Positions 1-9,559 are shown, counted from the first letter of the stretch. The stretch is 64,000 nucleotides of DNA from Ruminococcus flavefaciens (GCA_902760805.1 CACWHY010000004.1:62001-126000); one strand, 5' to 3'. Program-made: numbers and translations. Notes: a model not told the origin generated them from the letters alone.

Positions 1-2731
1 CACCTCTCATGAGGTCTATATCGGAACTGACGAGAATGCCGTCCTTAACGCAACTAAGTCCTCCCCAGAGTTCAAAGGGACGGTCTCACAGCCCCACTTC
101 GACCTGGACGGCAGCTACTCCTCTATCCCCACATACTATTGGCGTGTGGACGAGGTGACTTCCTCCGGTACTGTCAAAGGAGCCGTGTACTCTTTCAAGC
201 TCAACCGCCTTGCCTTCCCCACAGCTGAGGGCTACGGACGCTGGGCAAGAGGAGGACGTGGCGGCTATGTTTATCACGTCACTAACCTGAACGACTCCGG
301 CGAGGGATCTCTGCGCTACGGTCTGGAAACTATGACCGGTGCAAGGACCATCGTGTTCGATGTGGGCGGTATCATCGAGCTGAAAAGCAAGCTGACTGTC
401 CCAAGCACGGGAGGCGATGTTTATGTTGCCGGACAGACTGCTCCCGGCGACGGTATCACACTCACTCAGTGGGGCTTCGGTATGCTGGGCTGTGACGATG
501 TTATCATCAGAGACATCCGTGTCCGCCCCGGCGACAGAGGTCTTTCCGGCGTAAATGATGTTTCTGACGGAATGGGTCTATCCAGCTCAAACCACTGTAT
601 CATCGACCACTGTTCCATGTCCTGGGCAACTGACGAGGGCTTCTCATCACGCTCAGCCTCCAACATCACCTTCCAGTGGAACATCATCGGCGAGTCGCTC
701 CACGACTCTATCCACTACAACGCTGAAGACCGCACCAAGACCGAAACTCACGCCTTCGCAGGATCTATAAGCGGAAACGTGGGCAGCTTCCACCATAACC
801 TCCTTATCGACTGCACAGGAAGAAACTGGTCTCTGGCAGGCGGTATGGAGCAGGACGCTAAGACCTACGGCGGCGCTGTTGACATCCGCAATAACGTGGT
901 CTACAACTGGCGTGACAGAACTACTGACGGAGGCGTGCGCAGGCTGAACTTCGTCAACAACTACTACAAGGCAGGCGCTGTGTCCAACACCTCCCTTCAC
1001 GTTGTACAGATCGACGGCAATGAGCTTGGCACCTACGACTGCCAGAAGATGTATGTTTCCGGAAATATCATGACCGATACCTCAGGAAATCAGATACTGA
1101 AGGCCTCCGATGACGCTTGGAGCAAGGGCAAGGCTAAGGCTAATCCCAAGCTGGGAAGCTCCAACAGCGATGTTATGCTGACCTCACCGTTCTGTGAGTC
1201 CTACGTTGAGACTGACTCTGCTGAAAATGCTTACAAGAGGGTCATCGACAATACCTCCGGCGCCGGCGCAAACGTGCCTGCTCTGGACTATATCGACTCA
1301 CGCTATCACAATGAAGTTACAAAGGGCAGCTACACCTACAAGGGCTCCAAGCAGGGGCTCCAAGGCATAATCGACAGCCAGAAGGACTGCGGCGGCTACC
1401 CTAACTCAAGCAATTTCAAGGGCGGAACTGCCCCTGTTGACACCGACCGTGATGGTATGCCGGACGCTTGGGAGACCCTCCACGGCTTAGATCCCGGCAA
1501 CGGCTCTGACGGAGCTATCGTTTCCCTTTCTGCTGACGACTACACCAACCTGGAAATGTACCTTAATGAGCTGGCTGGCGACCCTGTGGAATTCAACGAC
1601 GCTCCTGCCCGCTCTGCATTCGTTAGCTTCGAGGCTGAGGACTACGATTCCCAGTCCGGCACCAAAAACGAGGACGGCGAGGGCGAGACTCATGTGGCTT
1701 ACATCGAAAACGGCGACTACATCGCTTTCCGCAATGTGGATCTTGAAAGCGGCGCAAAGTCCTTTACCGCTAAGGTCACAGGAAATGCCTGCTATATCGA
1801 CCTGTACATCGACTCTATCGGCGAAACACCGGCTGCGACCGTTGCTTTTGACGGAAGCGGCAGCTGGGACCGTTGGCAGGAGATCTCCGCAAACATTGCC
1901 CCGATCTCAGGCAAGCACACTCTCTACGTTGTTTTCCGTGGAGGCGAGGGCTATCTGATGAACATTGACAGCTTTGTGTTCGGAAGAGACTATGTTCAGT
2001 TGAACGGAAAGAAGCTGACAGGGGTCTCAGTGGACGAGGGAGCGCTCCCCTACGGCTGGCGTATCGCTGAAAATTCCGCTGTTGGCTCCCCTGTTTTCGG
2101 TGACAGAGACTTCACCTTCACGGCTCTTCCTGACTGCCTGTTAGGTGCTGAGCAGCTCATCACAGCCTGCTCCGCCAAGGCCTTCACCGGCAACGCTGCC
2201 TCATTTACTGCCGGGGAGAATCTGACACTGTACATCGCTCTTGACAGCCGAATGACGAAGCTCCCTGACTGGCTGGCTGCTTATGAGAAGACCGGCGAAA
2301 CGGCTCAAACCAGCAACAACGTAATCTTTGAGCTGTACAAGCTGGACATCCCTCAGGGCGAAACTGTCACTATCGGCGGAAATGAAGAGTCCTACAGCGT
2401 GGTGAACTACACGGTATTCGCTGCGGACAAAGCTGCTGCTGTGACCACTACTGTTCCTGAAACTACAGCTCCTCCGGTAACTACTGCCACCGAGCCTGAC
2501 GCTCCCGCAGGACTTATCGGAGATGCTAACGACAACGGCACAGTTGATCTGTCGGACGCTGTTGCTATATTGCAGTACGTTGCTCTTCCGGCAAAATACG
2601 GCCTTTCTGAACAGGGCAAGATCAACGCTGACTGCTATGCTCCCGGTGACGGCATCACCGGAATGGATGCACTGGCGATCCAGATGCTGGACGCTGAGGT
2701 CGTGAAAAAACTGCCCGTTATCCCAGAATAA
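1..2731 (+). CDS. Cellulosomal pectate lyase (PL1-like) with CBM6-like module and type I dockerin, 5'-truncated by window
   Basis: The frame is open from base 2, so the true start lies before the window. Order of modules: an FN3-like piece (motif YYWRVDEV), a parallel beta-helix pectate lyase domain (GYGRWARGG, VYHVTNLNDSGEGSLR, VIIRDIRVRPGD, CIIDHCSMSW), a CBM6/35-like carbohydrate-binding domain (FEAEDYDSQSG ... YIENGDYIAF), a Thr/Pro-rich linker and a C-terminal dockerin. The dockerin has two Ca-binding repeats beginning GDANDNGTVDLSDA and ending GDGITGMDALAIQ. The enzyme would be secreted, cleave polygalacturonate by beta-elimination, and plug into a cohesin scaffold. The PL family number is inferred from motifs; the catalytic residues were not mapped. 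Confidence 0.88.
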   Translation, partial: TSHEVYIGTDENAVLNATKSSPEFKGTVSQPHFDLDGSYSSIPTYYWRVDEVTSSGTVKGAVYSFKLNRLAFPTAEGYGRWARGGRGGYVYHVTNLNDSGEGSLRYGLETMTGARTIVFDVGGIIELKSKLTVPSTGGDVYVAGQTAPGDGITLTQWGFGMLGCDDVIIRDIRVRPGDRGLSGVNDVSDGMGLSSSNHCIIDHCSMSWATDEGFSSRSASNITFQWNIIGESLHDSIHYNAEDRTKTETHAFAGSISGNVGSFHHNLLIDCTGRNWSLAGGMEQDAKTYGGAVDIRNNVVYNWRDRTTDGGVRRLNFVNNYYKAGAVSNTSLHVVQIDGNELGTYDCQKMYVSGNIMTDTSGNQILKASDDAWSKGKAKANPKLGSSNSDVMLTSPFCESYVETDSAENAYKRVIDNTSGAGANVPALDYIDSRYHNEVTKGSYTYKGSKQGLQGIIDSQKDCGGYPNSSNFKGGTAPVDTDRDGMPDAWETLHGLDPGNGSDGAIVSLSADDYTNLEMYLNELAGDPVEFNDAPARSAFVSFEAEDYDSQSGTKNEDGEGETHVAYIENGDYIAFRNVDLESGAKSFTAKVTGNACYIDLYIDSIGETPAATVAFDGSGSWDRWQEISANIAPISGKHTLYVVFRGGEGYLMNIDSFVFGRDYVQLNGKKLTGVSVDEGALPYGWRIAENSAVGSPVFGDRDFTFTALPDCLLGAEQLITACSAKAFTGNAASFTAGENLTLYIALDSRMTKLPDWLAAYEKTGETAQTSNNVIFELYKLDIPQGETVTIGGNEESYSVVNYTVFAADKAAAVTTTVPETTAPPVTTATEPDAPAGLIGDANDNGTVDLSDAVAILQYVALPAKYGLSEQGKINADCYAPGDGITGMDALAIQMLDAEVVKKLPVIPE

Positions 2732-2737
2732 AAAACA

Positions 2738-2777
2738 CCCGGAGGGAAGCTCAAAGGGCTTCTCTCCGGGATTTTTT
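2738..2777. terminator. Bidirectional Rho-independent terminator
   Basis: A GC-rich stem (CCCGGAG..AAGC paired with GCTTCTCTCCGGG) is followed by a T run on plus and preceded by an A run that gives a T run on minus. It separates the convergent pectate lyase and EF-G/NYN genes. Confidence 0.85.
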
Positions 2778-5344
2778 CAGCTTGTCTGCATATATTCTCT
2801 TATGGCACGCTCTGCTTCCTCCACTCTCATGCGGAGCTCTGCGGCCGGGATACGCATGGCACCGTTGCCGAGAATGATCATCTGCTCAAGGCCGTCAGAT
2901 GTGGCAACCATCACCCGGTGCTTCTTGGAGAGCTCATGGGAAACTCGCTCGATGTAGCTGTCGGCGGTCTCTGACTCCCGTGTATAAACGATGTTGATAC
3001 CGCAATATTTCTCCACCTCACGATGTTTTCCGCTGACTCGGTATGCGTCGAAGACCAGTATCAGCTCACAGCCGGCATATCCCCGATAGCTGCAAAGCCG
3101 GTTGATCAGCTCAGCCCTTGCTGCGTCAAGACTCTCTTCGGCGATCTTTTTCAGATCCTCCCAGGCGAAAATTATATTGTAGCCGTCCACCAGAAGGTGA
3201 TCCGGCCCCTCATATTCCGGCAGCTTCACCGGCTTTGAGTAGTCTGAGGGCTCACGCTCCCGGCGGAAGGCTTTTCTTGGGTCACGGTCGATCTTGCCGT
3301 ATGTTCGCTCAAAGATCTCCATGAGCTCCTTGTCGGAGGCCATTGCTGCGGCCGCTCGGCGAGCTCGCTCACGCCTTTCCTCCACCGGAGTCTCCTGGGG
3401 CTTTTCCGCCAAAACAGAGGGCAGGTGCATATGCTCCGGCACCTGATCCCATGGCACCACATAGCCTGCTCCGTGAGAGCAGAACACGGAATCTGCGCTG
3501 TTTTCCAGATCTCCGTCGCAGTCATATCCCAAAGCTGCGATCACCTCGTCTGAGTTGTGGCACTCACGATAGCCGGAATTCACACAGCTCAACCGCCCCC
3601 GGCCTCTGGTATAGCTGATTACCTGTGACTGATAGCCGGAAATCTCCGAAACAGGCACACTTCCGCAGATCACGGCGTTCTCGCCAACAGTCTCCGGTGA
3701 GCCGAATCCCGCAGACATATGCTGGAGATCGGCTATTGCTCGGCCAACGCACTCTGCCGGCACCTCCAGTTCATAGTCATAGTAGGGCTCCAGAAGAACG
3801 CTCTCGGCGCTGCGGAGGCCCTGACGCACCGCTCGGTAGGTAGCCTGCCGGAAATCTCCGCCCTCGGTGTGCTTCAGGTGGGCACGTCCGGCGGCCAGAG
3901 TTATGGACATATCGGTTATGGGCGAGCCGGTAAGGGCTCCAACATGAGTTTTTTCCTCCAAGTGAGTCAGGATAAGGCGCTGCCAGTTGCGGTCAAGATC
4001 GTCCTCTCGGCATGAGGATGAAAACCGCAGTCCGCTGCCCCTTGGGAGCTCCTCCAGTATCAGATGCACCTCTGCGTAGTGGCGGAGAGGCTCGTAGTGT
4101 CCAACGCCCTCCACCTTGCCACGGATCGTTTCCTTATAGGCGACCGCACCTCCGCTGAACTGCACCTTCCAGCCAAATCTCTGGGCGATGACCTGGGTCA
4201 GCACCTCCAGCTGAACAGCTCCCATAAGCTGGATATGGATCTGGCGGAGCTGCTCGTTCCACAGGATATGGAGCTGAGGATCCTCGTCCTCCAGCACTCT
4301 CATGCTCCGCAGAGCTTCATGGAGGTCAACGCCCTCTGGAAAGTCGATCCGGTAGCTCATGACCGGCTCCAGGACAGCTCGCTGAGAGTTGCGTATGCAC
4401 CCGATCCCCTGACCGGCATAGGTGCCGTCAAGTCCCGTAACAGCACAGATCTGGCCTGCCTTTGCAGTCTCGGCCGTGCGGAATTTCTCCCCGGAGTAAA
4501 ACCGCAGGGAGCTGGCCTTGGATCTCACCTCTTCTCCGTCGGAATTCTTGTAGCTCAGCTCGCTGCGCACCTTCAGCTCACCGCCCATGATCTTCATGTG
4601 GGTCAGCCGGCTGCCCTTGCTGTCGTAGGAGACTTTGTACACCTTCGCTCCGAACTCAGGGCTGCGCTCGGGCTCGGCTGTGTAGCGGTCAAGAGCAGCC
4701 AGGAACTCCTCCACGCCCTGCAATTTCAGAGCAGAGCCGAAAAAGCACGGAAAGAGCCTGCGCTGGGCGATGGCCTTCACGATAAGGCTGTCAGGAAGCT
4801 GACCCTTCTCCAGATATTCCTCCATTAGCTCCTCGCTCAATGAGGCGGCTTCCTCGGAAAGCTCATCCCCGGAAAGGGAAAAATCTGCGCACAACGGTGA
4901 CAGCTGCCTGCGGAGCTTTTCCAGAACAGCGATCCGGTCGGCTCCAACAAGATCCATTTTGTTCACGAAAATGAACACCGGCACCTCATACTTTCTCAGC
5001 AGCTTCCATAGAGTTGAGGTGTGGCTCTGAACGCCGTCCGTGGCACTTATGACCAGCACGGCATAGTCCAAAACGTGCATGGTACGCTCGGCCTCTGCCG
5101 AAAAATCAACGTGTCCGGGAGTGTCAAGGAGGGTAAGCTCCGTTTCGCCGCAGGTGAGCTCAGCCTGATGAGCGAAGATCGTGATCCCTCGGCTGCGCTC
5201 GATATTGTCCGTATCAAGAAATGAGCTGCCCTTGTCAACTCTTCCAAGGCTCCTGATCTTGCCTGAGCTGTAGAGCATGGCCTCCGCAAGAGTGGTCTTT
5301 CCGGAGTCAACGTGGGCGGTTATCCCAAGTGTTATCGTTTTCAT
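2777..5344 (-). CDS. TetM/EF-G-like translational GTPase fused to a C-terminal NYN (YacP-like) nuclease domain
   Basis: The first ~640 residues follow the ribosomal-protection (TetM/TetO/TetW) branch of EF-G: P-loop AHVDSGKT, DTPGH and NKMD are all present, followed by domains II-V. After a ~60-residue charged linker comes an NYN/PIN-like domain of the YacP family: LVDGYNII, VFDAY, ETADSYIE and ATSDGLEQ supply the acidic residues expected of a metal-dependent RNase. TetM itself has no such domain. I chose the ATG at 5344, with AAAGGAAC 8 nt upstream, over a TTG at 5365; it also matches the TetM N-terminus. It stands alone on minus with its own promoter. Known resistance function cannot be assumed; a ribosome-rescue or rRNA-cleaving role is equally possible. 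Confidence 0.9.
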   Translation of the reverse strand: MKTITLGITAHVDSGKTTLAEAMLYSSGKIRSLGRVDKGSSFLDTDNIERSRGITIFAHQAELTCGETELTLLDTPGHVDFSAEAERTMHVLDYAVLVISATDGVQSHTSTLWKLLRKYEVPVFIFVNKMDLVGADRIAVLEKLRRQLSPLCADFSLSGDELSEEAASLSEELMEEYLEKGQLPDSLIVKAIAQRRLFPCFFGSALKLQGVEEFLAALDRYTAEPERSPEFGAKVYKVSYDSKGSRLTHMKIMGGELKVRSELSYKNSDGEEVRSKASSLRFYSGEKFRTAETAKAGQICAVTGLDGTYAGQGIGCIRNSQRAVLEPVMSYRIDFPEGVDLHEALRSMRVLEDEDPQLHILWNEQLRQIHIQLMGAVQLEVLTQVIAQRFGWKVQFSGGAVAYKETIRGKVEGVGHYEPLRHYAEVHLILEELPRGSGLRFSSSCREDDLDRNWQRLILTHLEEKTHVGALTGSPITDMSITLAAGRAHLKHTEGGDFRQATYRAVRQGLRSAESVLLEPYYDYELEVPAECVGRAIADLQHMSAGFGSPETVGENAVICGSVPVSEISGYQSQVISYTRGRGRLSCVNSGYRECHNSDEVIAALGYDCDGDLENSADSVFCSHGAGYVVPWDQVPEHMHLPSVLAEKPQETPVEERRERARRAAAAMASDKELMEIFERTYGKIDRDPRKAFRREREPSDYSKPVKLPEYEGPDHLLVDGYNIIFAWEDLKKIAEESLDAARAELINRLCSYRGYAGCELILVFDAYRVSGKHREVEKYCGINIVYTRESETADSYIERVSHELSKKHRVMVATSDGLEQMIILGNGAMRIPAAELRMRVEEAERAIREYMQTS

Positions 5345-5420
5345 TTTCACGTTCCTTTTAGTCAAATTCTATATAAATTGCCGGCGCCGTTTTCCCGGCC
5401 AACTAGTTTCTGTAACTTTC

Positions 5421-5449
5421 ATTGTACCACATTTCAGCCTGATCGTCCA
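5421..5449 (-). promoter_or_regulatory. Promoter for the EF-G/NYN fusion gene
   Basis: On the minus strand TGGACG and TACAAT are 17 bp apart, and TGTGG lies directly before the -10. The leader to the ATG is about 70 nt. Confidence 0.6.
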
Positions 5450-5545
5450 TAGATAGGGAAAATTTTCGTCAGCCGTCACCTTTTAGCCTTTTTGTGAATA
5501 TAATGTAGCAAGTGCAGAAATGTACAACTACCAAGGAGGTTTCTT

Positions 5546-6295
5546 ATGAGCGAATTCAGTAAAGACCGGCATTGCGCCTCAGACGGCGTTCCGGTGAGAG
5601 TCAGCAGGATCTTCGACAGCTGCAGTGACAGAGACTGCCTCAGCAGTCTGCCAGTCACCCTCAGCAGCGGTGCTCTTCCCGACAACATCAACATACTTAG
5701 GAGCCGCTGTGCTCAGGTGGAGGGAGTCTGCATATCGGTGGAGCCTGTCCCCTTCGACAGAGGCTTCTATCAGATCGACCTTACATTCACCTTCGGCTTT
5801 GAGCTGCTGGGCTACGAACGCTCCTGCACAGCCCCTGTGACACTTTCAGGCACCGCCTATGCAACGAAAAGCTGCATACTCTACGGCAGCGAGTCCTCCG
5901 CAAGAGTTTTCTCCTCAGCGGATACTGCTCCTGTGCAGCCACGGGAATGGGTCAGCCGTGACGACCTGCCGGTGGCAAATGTTTCCGTGCTGGAGCCGAT
6001 CGTTCTTGAAACAAAGATCACCTCCATGTGCCCGGCTTCGGAGGGGGCGGCTGTGTTCCCTGAGCAAAGAGGAGTTTTCGTGACATTAGGGCTTTTTTCC
6101 GTGGTGGAGCTTACACGCCCGGCAACTGTCATGGTGCCTGCTCTGGAATACTCGATCCCTCGGAAGGAATGCTGCTGTGACACAGAGTCGCCCTGCGAGA
6201 TCTTCCAGAGGCTGAAATTCCCCGAGGAGGAGTTCAATCCGCTGACTATCGAGCGCTCTGAGCGCTCTGATGATCTTCCAGAGGGGCTGAGCTGA
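5546..6295 (+). CDS. Cysteine-rich conserved clostridial protein, function unknown
   Basis: 249 residues, start supported by AAGGAGG 8 nt before ATG. No signal peptide or membrane segment is visible. The protein contains the motif RIFDSCSDRDCL near residue 23, ISVEPVPFDRGFYQ near 65 and several later cysteines (CCCDTESPC near 212). I recognise this as a family found in many clostridia without assigned function. The next gene, yunB, starts one base after its stop, so the two are surely co-transcribed, which suggests a sporulation or spore-surface role by association. Cysteine richness would suit metal binding or disulfide cross-linking in a coat layer; that is inference. Confidence 0.7.
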   Translation: MSEFSKDRHCASDGVPVRVSRIFDSCSDRDCLSSLPVTLSSGALPDNINILRSRCAQVEGVCISVEPVPFDRGFYQIDLTFTFGFELLGYERSCTAPVTLSGTAYATKSCILYGSESSARVFSSADTAPVQPREWVSRDDLPVANVSVLEPIVLETKITSMCPASEGAAVFPEQRGVFVTLGLFSVVELTRPATVMVPALEYSIPRKECCCDTESPCEIFQRLKFPEEEFNPLTIERSERSDDLPEGLS

Positions 6296-6296
6296 C

Positions 6297-6938
6297 TTGA
6301 GAAGGCGCAGACCAGCTGAGAAAAGGCGGCGGCTCCTTTTCAGAGCTGCCGCTGGTCTGCTGCTGGGACTTGCTGTGATGACCGCTGTTCACGCCGAGAA
6401 AAAGGCAGGTCCCATTGCTAGGGAGCAGGCTGAGATGCTGGCTCGTCACACTGCCGGTAACGTGATCAGTCAGGCGGTGTCGGACTACCTTGAGGAAAAC
6501 CCATCCACTGCCTGTGATCTTGCGGCTGTGCTCTATGACGAGGAGGGCAGGCCGGCTTCTGTGGAGGCTATCCCCTACAACATAAACAAGGTGCAGGCGG
6601 AGCTTAGTCTGGCTATAAATCGGAGACTTGAGCAGGCCGGAGAGGTCTGTGCAAGGATCCCGCTGGGGTCTCTGTGGAGCTCATATCTCCTGGCAGGGAA
6701 GGGTCCCTCTGTCCGGGTGAGGATCTGTCCTGCCGGAGAGGTGAGCGTCCGCCTCAGGAGCAGCTTCACCTCCGCCGGGATCAACCAGACCTGCCACAGG
6801 ATCTATGCGGAGATAACTGCGGAAATGTCTGCGGCGCTGCCGCTTTACAGCTTTCAGACCAGCCAGAGCTTCCAGTTTCTCCTGGCAGAGAGCGTTCTTG
6901 TGGGAGAAACTCCCCAGATCTCGCCATACCTTAACTAA
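6297..6938 (+). CDS. yunB: Sporulation protein YunB
   Basis: 213 residues beginning with TTG; GAGGGG lies about 10 nt upstream inside the end of the previous gene. A basic N-terminus is followed by one membrane segment (about residues 12-30), then the YunB domain (motifs NVISQAV, IPYNINKVQAEL, IPLGSLWSSYLLAGKGP, INQTCHRIY). In Bacillus YunB is a sigma-E-dependent mother-cell protein needed for efficient sporulation. It is translationally coupled to the upstream cysteine-rich gene. Whether this organism sporulates cannot be decided here; members of this group often keep such genes without observed spores. Confidence 0.85.
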   Translation: MRRRRPAEKRRRLLFRAAAGLLLGLAVMTAVHAEKKAGPIAREQAEMLARHTAGNVISQAVSDYLEENPSTACDLAAVLYDEEGRPASVEAIPYNINKVQAELSLAINRRLEQAGEVCARIPLGSLWSSYLLAGKGPSVRVRICPAGEVSVRLRSSFTSAGINQTCHRIYAEITAEMSAALPLYSFQTSQSFQFLLAESVLVGETPQISPYLN

Positions 6939-6978
6939 AAAGGGTCTCCAAAGGAAAGATCCCTCGGAGACCCTGTTG
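6937..6978 (-). terminator. Rho-independent terminator of the cation ATPase gene
   Basis: AGGGTCTCC pairs perfectly with GGAGACCCT; read on minus the stem is followed by TTTTAG. It lies between the stops of the convergent yunB and ATPase genes and may also serve yunB weakly. Confidence 0.75.
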
Positions 6979-9462
6979 TTATTGTACGTCGATGTTGATG
7001 TTGTTCTTTTCGGGGTATGCAAGACGATCATCCGGGTCGGGATAGTCGTTTATGCCATCGGTGATCACCTTCGACTCGGTCTTGCTGTGCTTCATGAAAA
7101 GCCTGCGCAGTGTGGTTATGGTCAGGGTCAGGTACCTGATCAGGGGCTCTGAAATGATCGAAAAATTCACGCACAGCAGCACACACTGTATGCTCATGGC
7201 GGAAATCCCGAAGAAGTCGCTGAAAAAGACCATGCAGCCCACAAGTCCGGCAGCACAGAAGATCCAAATGCCCCACTTGAAGCTGTTCATGGGACGGCTT
7301 ATACGGTACAGGATCATCAGGCCTACAATGCTCATGAGTATGGTGGAGGCGGTGGAGATGTCGTTCTGGCTGGAGTGGAAGATGTTTCCGAAGAACACCA
7401 TAAGTCCAACGATTATGGTGTTGGTAAGGCCGGCCGGGAGGGCTTTCAGCAGGATATTCGTCATGAATTTGCCCTTGATCAGATCCTTGTTGGGGATCTG
7501 AGACAGGAAAAACGCCGGTATTCCGATAGTGAACATACTGATCAGCGAGATGTGGGCCGGCTTCAGCGGATAGGTTATCCCCAGGAAGATCGTGGCCACT
7601 GACATCAGCAGCGAGAAGATGTTCTTTACCAGGAACAGGCTTCCGGAGCGCTCAAGGTTGTTGACCACCTTTCGCCCCTCCATTACCACGTCAGGCATTT
7701 TGGAGAAATCCGACTCCAGCAGCACCAGCTGTGAGGCCTGAGCCGCAGCTTCGCTTCCTGATGCCATGGCAACTGAGCAGTCTGCGTCCTTCAGAGCCAG
7801 CACGTCGTTTACTCCGTCGCCGGTCATGGCAACTGTCTTCCCGGCAGCCTTCAGTGCCCGGACGAAGCTCCTCTTCTGGTCGGGAGTAACTCTTCCGAAG
7901 ACAGTGTAATTCAGAACGGCGTCCTTTATGGAGGCCTCTGTGGTGAGAGTTGATGCGTCGATGTAGTTGCCCGCATTCTTGATACCGGCCTGCTTTGCAA
8001 TCTCAGAAACAGTAACAGGACTGTCGCCGGAAATGACCTTGATCTCTACGCCCTGCTCAGCAAAGAAACGGAAGGTATCCGGTGCGTTCTTGCGGACGGG
8101 ATTGGAAAGGATCACAAAACACAGAGGAGTGAATCTCTCCGTAAGCGCCTTTCCGTCAGGCAGTCCGTCATAGCTTCCGAAGGCGATAACTCTGTAGCCC
8201 TTGCGGCTGCGCTCCTCGATAGTCTGGCGGTATAGCTCGAACTGATCTCCCAGGACGAACTCCGGTGCTCCAAGAACAAAGGAGCCCTTTTCCGTGGTGA
8301 CGCTGCTGTATTTGAACTCCGAAGAAAATCCGGTAGAGGCCAATATGGGCTCTCCCGACGGCGTGCGGAAGAAGTTCTTTATGGCGGTCATAGTGGCGTT
8401 GTCGGCGGATTGGGCAGAGGCGTGATCGCTGAGAAGGCTCTTGACCTGCTCCTCCGTGATATTCTCGTCCACAGGCAGCACTGAATACACCGTCATGTCG
8501 TTTTCGGTGATAGTTCCGGTCTTGTCAACGCACAGCACATCAACTCTGGCAAGGGTCTCGATGCACTTCATGTCGTGGACGAGCACCTTTCCCATGGCAA
8601 GGCGCATGGCACTGATAACGAGAGTTGTGCTGGCCAGCAGGAACAGTCCCTCGGGGATCATTCCGATAACTGAGGCCACCATCGCTTGTATGCTCTCCTT
8701 TACGGAGATGCCGTTGACGAAATGCTGGAGGTAGAACATACAAAGTCCAATCGGGATTATGATTATTCCGGCCACCATAACAATCTTGTTCAGGGAGCGG
8801 ATCATCTCGGACTGCTCCCCCTTGCGGCTCTTTTTGGCTTGGATCGAGAGCTGGGAAACATAAGAGGCTGCTCCTACCCGCTCAAGTCTTGCCCGGCATT
8901 TTCCGGAAACTATGAAGCTGCCGGACATGAGCTTGTCGCCGGAGGACTTGGGGATCTCGTCGGCCTCACCGGTGAGCAGGGACTCGTTGGCTGAGGCGTT
9001 TCCGTCGATCACAACTGCGTCAGCACTGATCTGATTGCCTGCCCGGAAGACTGCTATATCGTCCAGCACCAGATCCTTGGACAATACGCTTACCTCCCGG
9101 CCGTCACGGATGACAGTTGTGGTAGGAGCATTCAGCACGGTGAGCTTGTCCAGAACTCTCTTGGAACGAAGCTCCTGGATTATACCGATAAGAGTATTGG
9201 CGATGATGATCGGCATGAATGTCAGATCACGGTATGTTCCGGCGTAGATTATCAGCGCTGCCAGGGCCAGGAAGATGAAATTGAAATATGTGAAAACGTT
9301 GTCCGCAACGATCTCCTTCACAGACTTTGATGGAGGATCCGGGGGCTGGTTGTCGTAGCCTGCGGCTTTGCGCTCCTCAGCCTGAGCAGAGGTAAGTCCC
9401 ATATCAGGATCAGCAAGGATCCTTTCGGGCTCCGGAAGGATCACCGGCTCTTTTCGTTTCAT
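6979..9462 (-). CDS. CtpE-like cation-transporting P-type ATPase
   Basis: 827 residues, a full-length P-type ATPase. Visible elements: actuator motif LLTGEAD, transmembrane-4 motif GMIPEGL, phosphorylation site DKTGTITEND near residue 310, hinge GDGVND near 545, followed by C-terminal membrane helices. There is no N-terminal metal-binding domain and no CPC, so it is not a copper or zinc pump. The PEGL motif and overall pattern resemble mycobacterial CtpE, which has been linked to calcium uptake; the ion here is therefore suggested to be calcium or another divalent cation, not shown. A tandemly duplicated -10 lies upstream. The DinB-like gene is further upstream on the same strand but has no clear link. 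Confidence 0.88.
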   Translation of the reverse strand: MKRKEPVILPEPERILADPDMGLTSAQAEERKAAGYDNQPPDPPSKSVKEIVADNVFTYFNFIFLALAALIIYAGTYRDLTFMPIIIANTLIGIIQELRSKRVLDKLTVLNAPTTTVIRDGREVSVLSKDLVLDDIAVFRAGNQISADAVVIDGNASANESLLTGEADEIPKSSGDKLMSGSFIVSGKCRARLERVGAASYVSQLSIQAKKSRKGEQSEMIRSLNKIVMVAGIIIIPIGLCMFYLQHFVNGISVKESIQAMVASVIGMIPEGLFLLASTTLVISAMRLAMGKVLVHDMKCIETLARVDVLCVDKTGTITENDMTVYSVLPVDENITEEQVKSLLSDHASAQSADNATMTAIKNFFRTPSGEPILASTGFSSEFKYSSVTTEKGSFVLGAPEFVLGDQFELYRQTIEERSRKGYRVIAFGSYDGLPDGKALTERFTPLCFVILSNPVRKNAPDTFRFFAEQGVEIKVISGDSPVTVSEIAKQAGIKNAGNYIDASTLTTEASIKDAVLNYTVFGRVTPDQKRSFVRALKAAGKTVAMTGDGVNDVLALKDADCSVAMASGSEAAAQASQLVLLESDFSKMPDVVMEGRKVVNNLERSGSLFLVKNIFSLLMSVATIFLGITYPLKPAHISLISMFTIGIPAFFLSQIPNKDLIKGKFMTNILLKALPAGLTNTIIVGLMVFFGNIFHSSQNDISTASTILMSIVGLMILYRISRPMNSFKWGIWIFCAAGLVGCMVFFSDFFGISAMSIQCVLLCVNFSIISEPLIRYLTLTITTLRRLFMKHSKTESKVITDGINDYPDPDDRLAYPEKNNINIDVQ

Positions 9463-9491
9463 AGCTTGCCTTCTTTCAAAAATTATACGTT

Positions 9492-9541
9492 GTTATTATA
9501 TCACACATCGTTATTATATCACACATCTTAAAATAGTGCAA
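9492..9541 (-). promoter_or_regulatory. Promoter with tandemly duplicated -10 element for the cation ATPase
   Basis: An 18-bp unit (plus strand GTTATTATATCACACATC) occurs twice back to back at 9492-9509 and 9510-9527. On minus each unit carries TGTGATATAAT. A -35 TTGCAC at 9541-9536 is 17 bp from the upstream TATAAT; the second TATAAT lies 18 bp further downstream. Confidence 0.65.
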
Positions 9542-9559
9542 CGCCCGGCGCTGATCTTC

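Noticed and set aside
4064-4828. 254-codon plus-strand frame inside the EF-G/NYN gene
   Set aside because: Antisense shadow; the minus-strand protein is unmistakable.
2777-5344. Annotation as an acquired tetracycline-resistance gene
   Set aside because: The NYN fusion, matching composition and absence of mobile DNA argue for a resident gene; resistance was not assumed.
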